20,401 bases of DNA from Oceanihabitans sp. GTDB lineage: Bacteria; Bacteroidota; Bacteroidia; Flavobacteriales; Flavobacteriaceae. The translations under genes and the position numbers were made by a program. Under the pieces are notes generated by a model. The model saw nothing but the letters and a program-made list of their open reading frames with translations, ran no database searches and was not told where the DNA came from. The DNA is taken from assembly GCA_018067265.1 (NCBI GenBank), contig JAGPUY010000175.1, positions 1 to 20,401 on the forward strand. Direction: 5' to 3'. Shown piece by piece: positions 7,786 through 14,377 of the stretch (the stretch's first letter is position 1; every line of letters starts with the position of its first letter).

Positions 7786-8652
7786 TTATCTTTTTAAAAT
7801 ATGTATTAACTCTTCGGGATGTGATAAGAATTTCAACCTTTTATTTTGGTTAACATCCTCTAGAATAGCTGGGTTTCCAGAAACTAAAAGCGGAATATTT
7901 CCTTGCGCTAATATCGTATCCATTTTAACGGAAACAGATTCTTCGGTTGGCGTTACAAACATAGATAGCATTAATTCTGGTGTAATTTCCTCTATCACTT
8001 GTTCTATATTTTCCGTAGGCACATTTTGTCCTAAGTAATATACTTTCCAGCCCATTTCTCTTGCTATATAATACGCGAGTAAAAGTCCGATTTCATGGTG
8101 CTCTCCTTCTGTCAGAAACATTAATATACTAGGAGCTTCTTTATGCGGATAAGCGAGTAAATCGATAGCCGCAAACATCTTTTTCTTAATTAAATTAGAA
8201 ATAAAATGTTCTTGAGCAGGCATTACTTTATTAATTCCCCAAAGCACTCCAACTTGGTTAAGAAAAGGATAAATAAGATCTGTAGTCGTAGCCAACAAAC
8301 CTTTTTTAACAATTTGAGTTCTTAATATTTCATTAAAGGCTACTTCGTCCATATCTAGCATACTAATAACTAGCGCACTGATCTCATCTTCATAATTTCC
8401 TGAAATAAATTTATCTGAAATGGTCTGATGAATTTCGGCATCCGACATTTTATCTATTTTAGAAATCCGATAACCATTCCTAGTTAGCACCCCAATATTC
8501 AACAACTTCTTTAATTGAAGATCCGAATAATACCTAATATTAGTATCCGTTCTTTCAGGATTTAAAAAATTATATCTGGTTTCCCACTTTCGTAATGTGT
8601 GCGCTTTAATTCCTGTTAAAGTCACAATTTGGGCCATTGTATATTTACTCAT
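7786..8652 (-). CDS. carH: CarH/LitR-type B12-dependent photoreceptor, MerR family
   Basis: This 288-residue regulator has an N-terminal MerR helix-turn-helix (about 3-70, including T-L-R-K-W-E-T-R-Y), a four-helix cobalamin-capping domain (about 80-165) and a C-terminal B12-binding Rossmann domain (about 174-288). Two diagnostic motifs are intact. W138-x9-E148-H149 matches the W-x9-EH motif that covers the adenosyl face in Thermus CarH. E184-x-H186-x-x-G189 is a conservative form of the DxHxxG motif that supplies the lower axial histidine. CarH proteins bind DNA as adenosylcobalamin-loaded tetramers in the dark and fall apart in light, derepressing carotenoid genes. Here the gene is divergent to a crt operon, which agrees. 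Its own -7 box overlaps an operator-like element, suggesting autoregulation. The repressor role and light response are inferred. Confidence 0.88.
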   Translation of the reverse strand: MSKYTMAQIVTLTGIKAHTLRKWETRYNFLNPERTDTNIRYYSDLQLKKLLNIGVLTRNGYRISKIDKMSDAEIHQTISDKFISGNYEDEISALVISMLDMDEVAFNEILRTQIVKKGLLATTTDLIYPFLNQVGVLWGINKVMPAQEHFISNLIKKKMFAAIDLLAYPHKEAPSILMFLTEGEHHEIGLLLAYYIAREMGWKVYYLGQNVPTENIEQVIEEITPELMLSMFVTPTEESVSVKMDTILAQGNIPLLVSGNPAILEDVNQNKRLKFLSHPEELIHILKR

Positions 8653-8670
8653 GTCTAATTATTTACCAGA

Positions 8671-8678
8671 CAAAGTTA
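8671..8678 (-). promoter_or_regulatory. Putative carH promoter -7 box
   Basis: On the minus strand TAACTTTG is an exact TAnnTTTG match, 18 bases before the carH start. No good TTTG lies 19 bases further upstream; the nearest is CTTG at 26. The box merges with the element TTTGTCTGG, so a bound regulator would cover it. Confidence 0.5.
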
Positions 8679-8742
8679 AACAAAAAATTAGAAAACCCAT
8701 ATTTCAAGTAAAAAACTTTTGTCTAACTTTTTATTTAATTTA

Positions 8743-8773
8743 TTTGACAAACTAAATAAATTTTATATATTTG
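8743..8773 (+). promoter_or_regulatory. Promoter of the FAS1-carotenoid operon
   Basis: TTTG at 8743-8746, a 19-base spacer and TATATTTG at 8766-8773 fit the Bacteroidota housekeeping promoter (TTTG-N19-TAnnTTTG) exactly. Transcription should begin near 8780, leaving a leader of about 24 bases. Both boxes lie inside TTTGNC-type repeats, as expected for a repressor-controlled promoter. Confidence 0.83.
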
Positions 8774-8803
8774 TCCAAACAATAACAAAAAACATTAGAC
8801 ATT

Positions 8804-10222
8804 ATGAAAACGAAATTCTTTTTTATCGCACTTTTTAGTCTATCCTTATTAACAACATCATGCAGTAATGATGATGATAGTTCTAATACCCAAACCACTC
8901 CTACACCAAATATTGTAGAATTAGCGCAAGGAACACCAGATTTAAGTTCTTTGGTAGCTGCTTTATCTAGAGCAGACGGAAACTTGGTTTCTGTATTAAG
9001 TGGAAACGGACCTTTTACAGTTCTTGCCCCAACTAATGTTGCATTTTCTGCGTTCTTATCCGCTAACGGCTTTGCATCTTTAGAAGATGTACCAACAGAT
9101 GTATTATCTCAAGTACTTCTAAATCATGTTATCATGGCAGATGTTTCTTCCAGTGATTTAGCATCTATGGGTTCAGGCTACACCTCGGGAAGCGCAAGTG
9201 GTCCTGATGGTTTAAGCATTAGTATCTATTTTAACGCTTCTGGTAGTGTGATGTTTAATAACGTTGCAACCGTTACCACTGCAGATGCAGATGCTTCCAA
9301 CGGAACGGTACATATTATAGACGCTGTTCTAGGTTTACCAAGCGTAGTAGATCATGCAGTTGCAAATCCAGCTTTCTCCAATTTAGTAGCTGCCTTGGGT
9401 GCCGCAGATGGCGATTTAGTAAACGTACTTAGTGGTACTGGACCATTTACTGTTTTAGCTCCAGATGATGCTGCATTTAGCACATTTTTAGATGGTACTC
9501 CTTTAGCCAATGTAGATACTGCTGTACTTTCTCAAATATTATTGAATCATGTTATTATAGGTTCTTCCATAACTTCTACTTCACTAGTAGATTCCGGAGC
9601 AGGATACACAAACACAGGAGCAACTGGTCCTGGCGGAAATGCTTTAAGTTTATATTATAATACCTCATCTGGCGTAGTATTTAATGGTATATCGACTGTA
9701 GCACAAGCAGACGTAGTTGGAACCAATGGAATAATTCATGCCGTAGATACGGTAATTGATATCCCTACTGTTGTAACTTTTGCGGTTGCAGATCCAAATT
9801 TTTCAACGCTTGTTACTGCTTTAACCACTTTAACTCCTGCAACAGACTTTGCTGGAATATTATCGAGAACAGCAACAGGAAACGCCGACACTTTAGATCC
9901 TGATTTCACTGTATTTGCACCAACAAATGATGCCTTTGCTGCTTTAGCTGCAATTCCTACGGAAGGACCTTTAACACAAATATTATTACATCACGTAATT
10001 AAAGAAGCTAACATCACTTCTAGTATGTTAAATAATCCTGGAGATACTACTGCCGCAACATTAGAAGGTGATAATATCACGATTACACTACCTGGTTCTG
10101 GAAGTAACATTGCAGACATTACAGATGGTTCTGGAGCTACGGATATAGGTATCGTAGCAGTGGATGTACAAGCCGGAAATGGTGTAATACACGTTATTAA
10201 CAAAGTAATGATTAACAACTAA
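8804..10222 (+). CDS. Exported lipoprotein with three FAS1 (fasciclin) domains
   Basis: This 472-residue protein has a lipoprotein signal peptide ending at Cys20 (L-L-T-T-S-C; the -3 position is Thr rather than Leu, so the lipobox is slightly off consensus). S-N-D-D-D follows the cysteine, like the acidic export signal that sends Bacteroidota lipoproteins to the cell surface. Three FAS1 domains occupy about 37-178, 182-320 and 325-470. Each carries the F-T-V-L/F-A-P block (71-76, 215-220, 368-373), an L-N/H-H-V-I segment (106-110, 247-251, 395-399) and a closing V/I-H block (169-170, 311-312, 462-463). FAS1 domains usually mediate adhesion, but algal AstaP proteins use the fold to bind astaxanthin. 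As first gene of a carotenoid operon, this one is a candidate carotenoid-binding or -displaying protein. That role is inference; a general adhesin is the alternative. Confidence 0.92.
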   Translation: MKTKFFFIALFSLSLLTTSCSNDDDSSNTQTTPTPNIVELAQGTPDLSSLVAALSRADGNLVSVLSGNGPFTVLAPTNVAFSAFLSANGFASLEDVPTDVLSQVLLNHVIMADVSSSDLASMGSGYTSGSASGPDGLSISIYFNASGSVMFNNVATVTTADADASNGTVHIIDAVLGLPSVVDHAVANPAFSNLVAALGAADGDLVNVLSGTGPFTVLAPDDAAFSTFLDGTPLANVDTAVLSQILLNHVIIGSSITSTSLVDSGAGYTNTGATGPGGNALSLYYNTSSGVVFNGISTVAQADVVGTNGIIHAVDTVIDIPTVVTFAVADPNFSTLVTALTTLTPATDFAGILSRTATGNADTLDPDFTVFAPTNDAFAALAAIPTEGPLTQILLHHVIKEANITSSMLNNPGDTTAATLEGDNITITLPGSGSNIADITDGSGATDIGIVAVDVQAGNGVIHVINKVMINN

Positions 10223-10226
10223 AATA

Positions 10227-10248
10227 AACCAATTCCCTAAAATTGGTT
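10227..10248 (+). other. Small hairpin after the FAS1 gene
   Basis: AACCAAT (10227-10233) pairs with ATTGGTT (10242-10248) around an 8-base loop, five bases after the FAS1 stop. It is the first of two hairpins before crtI; no T-run follows, so alone it is not a terminator. Confidence 0.55.
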
Positions 10249-10253
10249 ATCTT

Positions 10254-10289
10254 AATAAACCGACAACGCAATTATGTTGTCGGTTTATT
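10254..10289 (+). terminator. Strong hairpin between fas1 and crtI, probably a partial terminator
   Basis: A perfect 14-bp stem, AATAAACCGACAAC (10254-10267) with GTTGTCGGTTTATT (10276-10289), has an 8-base loop and is followed by a broken T/A tract. It ends 16 bases before the crtI ATG. No separate promoter fits between it and crtI, so the crt genes should depend on read-through from the upstream promoter. Confidence 0.75.
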
Positions 10290-10305
10290 TAATTAAAAAC
10301 ACAAA

Positions 10306-11772
10306 ATGAGTTCAAAGAAAATTATAATCGTTGGTTCTGGGTTTTCGTCCTTATCTGCTTCCTGTTATTTAGCAAGCAAAGGTTTTGATGTAACTATTTT
10401 AGAGAAAAACAAAACAGTTGGCGGAAGAGCAAGACAATTAAAAAGAGATGGTTTTGTTTTTGATATTGGTCCAACCTTTTACTGGATGCCTGATGTTTTT
10501 GAACGTTTTTTTAATGATTTCAATACTTCTACTAAAGATTATTACCAACTAAACAAGCTAAATCCTGCCTATCAAATTTACTTTGGAAAGAAAGATTCCA
10601 TTAGTATTTCGGACAACTTTGAAGACATAAAAACAACTTTTGAAGGTATTGAAAAAGGTAGCGCTAATAAACTTCAGAAGTTTATAGACAAAGCCCAAAG
10701 AAACTACAACATTGCAATTAAAGATTTAGTGTACAAACCTGGAGTGCATGTTTTTGAAATTATAAACAGTAAAACCATTCTAAAGTTATATGAGTTTATT
10801 TTAACGATCAAAAAACAGGTTACAGGTTATGTAAAAAACAAAAAGCTACAGAAAATATTAGAATTTCCTGTGCTATTTCTTGGTGCAAAACCAAGTAACA
10901 CACCTTCCTTTTATAATTTCATGAATTATGCCGATTTCAAATTGGGTACTTGGCATCCAGAAGGTGGTATGTACGAGGTTGTTAAAGCGATGACATCACT
11001 ATCTGAAAGTCTTGGCGTAAAAACAATAACAGATTGCGCTGTTGAAACCATAAATATCGAAAATAAAAAAGTAGTAAGTGTTACCACAAAAAAAGGCATC
11101 ATGCACTGTGATGTACTATTAAGTGGCGCAGATTACCATCATACAGAAACCTTACTTCCAAAAGAACTAAGACAATATTCCGAATCGTATTGGAACAAAA
11201 AAACCTTTGCTCCTTCTGCGTTATTATTCTACGTTGGATTTAACAAAAAACTAAAAAACGTTTCGCATCACACTTTATTTTTTGATACCGATTTTGATGC
11301 ACACGCCAAAACTATTTACGACACCAAAGAATGGGCTGAGAAACCTTTATTTTATGCAAGTTTCCCAAGCATAACAGATGCATCCACTGCTCCTGACGGA
11401 AAAGAAGCTGGAATCTTTTTAATTCCTATTGCTCCAGATGTAGAAGACACGCCAGAAATTAGAGAACATTATTTTAAGCAACTTATTGAAAGAGTAGAAA
11501 AAATCACAGGAGAAGATCTTCAAAATAACATTTTATTTAAAGAATCGTATTGCGTAAAAGACTTTAAAGAAGATTACAATTCCTATAAAGGAAATGCCTA
11601 TGGTTTGGCAAATACATTGACACAAACACATGTTTTAAGACCAAAATTAAAAAGCAAGAAAGTAGATAATTTATATTTCTGCGGACAACTAACTGTTCCT
11701 GGACCAGGCGTTCCTCCTTCTTTAATTTCGGGTAAAATAGTAAGTGATTTAATTATAAAAAATAGACCATAA
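10306..11772 (+). CDS. crtI: Phytoene desaturase CrtI
   Basis: This 488-residue FAD-dependent carotenoid desaturase belongs to the amine-oxidase-like CrtI family. The N-terminal dinucleotide-binding motif is I-V-G-S-G-F-S-S-L-S-A (8-18), followed by E33 at the end of the second strand and G-G-R-A-R (39-43). The C-terminal FAD-binding signature Y-F-C-G-Q-L-T-V-P-G-P-G-V-P-P-S (457-472) is intact. It should introduce four double bonds into 15-cis-phytoene to give lycopene at the membrane; a CrtN-like specificity cannot be excluded, but the neighbouring cyclase and hydroxylase favour lycopene. It is second in the operon, 83 bp after the FAS1 gene with hairpins between, and its stop is one base from the crtB ATG, implying tight coupling. 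Confidence 0.93.
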   Translation: MSSKKIIIVGSGFSSLSASCYLASKGFDVTILEKNKTVGGRARQLKRDGFVFDIGPTFYWMPDVFERFFNDFNTSTKDYYQLNKLNPAYQIYFGKKDSISISDNFEDIKTTFEGIEKGSANKLQKFIDKAQRNYNIAIKDLVYKPGVHVFEIINSKTILKLYEFILTIKKQVTGYVKNKKLQKILEFPVLFLGAKPSNTPSFYNFMNYADFKLGTWHPEGGMYEVVKAMTSLSESLGVKTITDCAVETINIENKKVVSVTTKKGIMHCDVLLSGADYHHTETLLPKELRQYSESYWNKKTFAPSALLFYVGFNKKLKNVSHHTLFFDTDFDAHAKTIYDTKEWAEKPLFYASFPSITDASTAPDGKEAGIFLIPIAPDVEDTPEIREHYFKQLIERVEKITGEDLQNNILFKESYCVKDFKEDYNSYKGNAYGLANTLTQTHVLRPKLKSKKVDNLYFCGQLTVPGPGVPPSLISGKIVSDLIIKNRP

Positions 11773-11773
11773 C

Positions 11774-12610
11774 ATGAAAGCATTATTTGATACATCCAGT
11801 TTAAAATGTAGCAAGATTGTTACTAACAGCTACAGCACCTCATTTTCGTTAGGCATAAAACTATTTGCTCCTTCTATACGTCCTTCCATTTATGCAATCT
11901 ATGGATTTGTGCGTTATGCCGATGAAATTGTGGATTCTTTTGAAGATTATCCGCAAGAAGATTTATTCTATGATTTTGTTGCCGATTATAAGAAATCCTT
12001 AGACAGAAAGATTAGTTTAAATCCTATTGTAAATTCGTTTCAAGAAGTGGCGCATAAATATCATTTACAAGAGTATGCGGATGCTTTTTTAAAGCGCATG
12101 GAAGCCGATTTACTAGTAACAGATTACACCACTAAAGAAGCGTATGAAAATTACATCTATGGATCTGCAGATGTTGTTGGCCTAATGTGTTTACGAGTAT
12201 TTGTAAATAATGATGATAAAAAATTTGAAGCACTTAAAGCATCTGCTACACGATTAGGTTCTGCGTTTCAAAAAGTGAATTTTTTAAGAGACATTAAAGA
12301 AGATACCGAAAACTTAGGTCGTTCCTATTTCCCTAATTTAGATAGTAATTCACTAAACAATTCGAATAAAGAGGAAATAATAAAAGACATTGAAAAAGAT
12401 TTTCAAGAAGCATATAAAGGCATTATACAATTACCTTTAGAAAGTAGACTTGGCGTTTATATTGCGTATCGATATTATTTAAAATTACTAAAAAAGCTTA
12501 AAAAAGCAGACCCTGAAAAGATTTTAAGCGGAAGAATTAGAGTTTCCAATCCATTAAAATTAGTTATACTTACTAAATCTTATATACGATATAAATTAAA
12601 TGCGTATTAA
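11774..12610 (+). CDS. crtB: Phytoene synthase CrtB
   Basis: This 278-residue trans-isoprenyl diphosphate synthase condenses two GGPP molecules into phytoene, the committed step of C40 carotenoid synthesis. Both Asp-rich Mg2+-diphosphate motifs are present: D50-E-I-V-D54 and D173-I-K-E-D177, the latter in N-F-L-R-D-I-K-E-D-T-E-N-L-G-R. The S-F-S-L-G block (23-27) and Y-G-F-V-R-Y-A-D (43-50) are typical. Length is slightly short but normal for flavobacterial CrtB. It starts one base after the crtI stop, so translation is probably coupled. No GGPP synthase (crtE) lies in this window, so the substrate must come from a prenyltransferase encoded elsewhere. Confidence 0.94.
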   Translation: MKALFDTSSLKCSKIVTNSYSTSFSLGIKLFAPSIRPSIYAIYGFVRYADEIVDSFEDYPQEDLFYDFVADYKKSLDRKISLNPIVNSFQEVAHKYHLQEYADAFLKRMEADLLVTDYTTKEAYENYIYGSADVVGLMCLRVFVNNDDKKFEALKASATRLGSAFQKVNFLRDIKEDTENLGRSYFPNLDSNSLNNSNKEEIIKDIEKDFQEAYKGIIQLPLESRLGVYIAYRYYLKLLKKLKKADPEKILSGRIRVSNPLKLVILTKSYIRYKLNAY

Positions 12611-12639
12611 TTTTAACCGATTAAGTACCTTACAACACC

Positions 12640-13098
12640 ATGAATATTATACAATACATACTAATTACTATAGCCACCTTTTCTGGTATGGAAGTGGTTA
12701 CTTGGCTCACTCATAAATATGTGATGCATGGATTTCTATGGTATTTACATGCAGATCATCACCAACCAAAATATCCACATGCCTTTGAAAAGAACGACGC
12801 TTTTTTTGTCATTTTTGCTATTCCTAGCATACTACTATTATACTTTGGTGTACATCCAAATTTAAATTACCTGTTCTTTATTGGCTTAGGTATTTTCTTT
12901 TATGGCGTGAGTTACTTCTTAATTCACGATGTACTCATTCACCAACGTTTTAAATGGTTTAAAAACACGAAAAACAAATATCTTATTGGTTTAAGAAAAG
13001 CACATAAAGTGCACCATAAACATTTAGGAAAACAGGAAGGGGAATGTTTTGGAATGTTGCTTGTTCCGAAAAAGTACCATAACACTTTTAAAAAATAA
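12640..13098 (+). CDS. crtZ: Beta-carotene hydroxylase CrtZ
   Basis: This 152-residue membrane protein of the fatty-acid hydroxylase/sterol desaturase superfamily carries the complete di-iron histidine set of CrtZ in order: H25-x4-H30, H37-x2-H40-H41, H96-x4-H101 and H122-x2-H125-H126. Hydrophobic segments lie at about 3-22, 53-70 and 76-95. It should hydroxylate the beta-ionone rings at C3 and C3', turning beta-carotene into cryptoxanthin and then zeaxanthin. It starts 29 bp after crtB and ends 3 bp before crtY. With no ketolase (crtW) in the operon, zeaxanthin is the predicted local end product. Confidence 0.94.
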   Translation: MNIIQYILITIATFSGMEVVTWLTHKYVMHGFLWYLHADHHQPKYPHAFEKNDAFFVIFAIPSILLLYFGVHPNLNYLFFIGLGIFFYGVSYFLIHDVLIHQRFKWFKNTKNKYLIGLRKAHKVHHKHLGKQEGECFGMLLVPKKYHNTFKK

Positions 13099-13101
13099 CA
13101 C

Positions 13102-13803
13102 ATGCAATCGTACACCTATCTTTTTGTAGATTTAGCTTGTATTGCTGTTCCGTTTATAGCGAGTTTTTATAAAAAACATGCCTTTTATAAAGAGTGGCAT
13201 TCTTTTTTTAAAGCCAATATTATTATCGCTTTACTATTTGTTTTATGGGATTCTATTTTCACAGACCTTGGCGTTTGGGGTTTTAATACCGATTACTTAA
13301 CAGGGATTCATTTGGGTAATTTACCAATAGAAGAAGTTCTATTTTTTATCTGTATTCCGTATTGCTGTGTCTTTACCTATTTTGCTTTACAACATATTAT
13401 TACCCATAATCCTATAGAGAAAATAGCATCGGGTTTAAGTTCTTTCTTAATCGTTATCCTTTTTGTTGTTGGCCTTCTTCATTTTGAAAAACTGTATACT
13501 TCTATTACTTTTTTAAGTACTTCTATATTTCTAAGTTATTTAAAAATTAAGAAAGTCAATCTTTCGTACCATTACTTGACGTACTTTTTAATTCTACCTT
13601 TCTTTTTTATTAGTAACGGTATTCTTACTGGAAGCTTTTTAGTAGCACCAATTGTTTGGTATCATGATGCTGAAAATCTCGGAATTAGAATTGGAAACAT
13701 CCCTATAGAAGATTCCATTTACGGATTACTTCTTATTTTCATGAATATCGAATTATACCGATATTTTAAAAATAGAAAAACTAACGTGTTAGACGAAAAA
13801 TAA
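13102..13803 (+). CDS. crtY: Lycopene beta-cyclase, fused CrtYc-CrtYd type
   Basis: This 233-residue membrane protein consists of two tandem lycopene-cyclase domains, the form that in some actinobacteria is split into CrtYc and CrtYd and in fungi is part of CarRP. Each half ends in the conserved motif: L-P-I-E-E-V-L-F-F (74-82) and I-P-I-E-D-S-I-Y-G (200-208). The acidic pair is thought to take part in the non-redox cyclisation of lycopene to beta-carotene. About six or seven hydrophobic helices are visible. It is the last gene of the operon. Its final 23 bp (13781-13803) overlap the 3' end of the convergent acetyltransferase gene, and no terminator follows its stop directly. Confidence 0.9.
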   Translation: MQSYTYLFVDLACIAVPFIASFYKKHAFYKEWHSFFKANIIIALLFVLWDSIFTDLGVWGFNTDYLTGIHLGNLPIEEVLFFICIPYCCVFTYFALQHIITHNPIEKIASGLSSFLIVILFVVGLLHFEKLYTSITFLSTSIFLSYLKIKKVNLSYHYLTYFLILPFFFISNGILTGSFLVAPIVWYHDAENLGIRIGNIPIEDSIYGLLLIFMNIELYRYFKNRKTNVLDEK

Positions 13804-14302
13804 TATTATCTGGAAAACCATCATCCATTCTACCAGCTTGTAAACCAAAACCATTCTTTTCTAATAAAGCGATAGAACCTTTATTATGCCTACTTGTAAA
13901 TGCCTCGATAGTTTCTAATTCCAGTGTCTGGAAACCTAAATGCAAAACGCTTTTTAGGGCTTCGCTCATGATTCCTTTATTGTGGTATTCTGGTAATAAA
14001 TCATAACCAACCTCCGCTGTTTTACGGTCTGCACTAAAATTCCAAAGGCAAATGCTTCCTATTTTTTTAGTTTCAGCAGTCAGATTTATAATCCAAGAAA
14101 TGGATGTATTAGTCTCTATATACTTAATTAACTCTTGTGTTTTTTCTTCCGCTTCAGAAAGAAGTTTAAAAGCTGCTCTTGCAATGTATTGTACTACTTC
14201 TTCATTAGAGCGAAGTGCAAAAACAATATCTACATCCGTAGTATTTAAAATACGCAATGTTAATCTTTCCGTGTGTATTTCTTTAACCTCTTTAAATTCC
14301 AT
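13781..14302 (-). CDS. GNAT-family N-acetyltransferase (RimJ/RimL-like)
   Basis: This 173-residue protein has the RimJ/RimL-type GNAT layout. The N-terminus I-H-T-E-R-L-T-L-R (9-17) is typical. The acetyl-CoA pyrophosphate loop is at about L103-P-E-Y-H-N-K-G-I-M-S-E-A115, and the C-terminal S-R-H-N-K-G-S-I-A-L-L-E-K-N-G-F block (137-152) supplies the usual cofactor-side contacts. It transfers acetyl from acetyl-CoA to an amine; the substrate could be a ribosomal-protein N-terminus, another protein or a small molecule, and cannot be chosen from sequence. It lies downstream of clpX on the same strand but behind that gene's terminator, and its 3' end overlaps crtY by 23 bp. I do not see a clear promoter. 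Confidence 0.85.
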   Translation of the reverse strand: MEFKEVKEIHTERLTLRILNTTDVDIVFALRSNEEVVQYIARAAFKLLSEAEEKTQELIKYIETNTSISWIINLTAETKKIGSICLWNFSADRKTAEVGYDLLPEYHNKGIMSEALKSVLHLGFQTLELETIEAFTSRHNKGSIALLEKNGFGLQAGRMDDGFPDNIIFRLTR

Positions 14303-14318
14303 TCTTTAAAATAAACAA

Positions 14319-14354
14319 AAAAACCATTTACAAATAAATTTATAAATGGTTTTT
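14319..14354. terminator. Terminator after clpX, usable on both strands
   Basis: AAAAACCATTTA (14319-14330) and TAAATGGTTTTT (14343-14354) form a perfect 12-bp stem around an AT-rich 12-base loop. On the minus strand a long T-run follows, ending clpX. On the plus strand a T5 run follows, so it could also stop crt read-through that has crossed the acetyltransferase gene. Confidence 0.85.
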
Positions 14355-14377
14355 ATAGGTATTACAACAAATAAAAA

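Larger units (their letters stand above)
8651..8802. promoter_or_regulatory. Cluster of TGTCTAA-type elements, candidate CarH operators
   Basis: The heptamer TGTCTAA occurs three times in the carH-fas1 spacer and its edges: 8652-8658 (+, in the carH start), 8720-8726 (+) and 8795-8801 (-, just before the fas1 ATG). Close variants are TTTGTCTGG (minus strand, 8666-8674), TTTGACAAAC (8743-8752, over the crt -33 box) and TTTGTCCAAAC (8770-8780, over the -7 box and start site). A 9-bp inverted repeat, AATTTATTT (8737-8745) and AAATAAATT (8754-8762), is centred on the -33 region. Which of these the regulator actually contacts is not known from sequence. Confidence 0.6.

Noticed and set aside
8804..10222. 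FAS1 domains as a tandem DNA repeat or recent duplication
   Set aside because: The three domains share protein motifs, but their nucleotide sequences have diverged well beyond a recent repeat.
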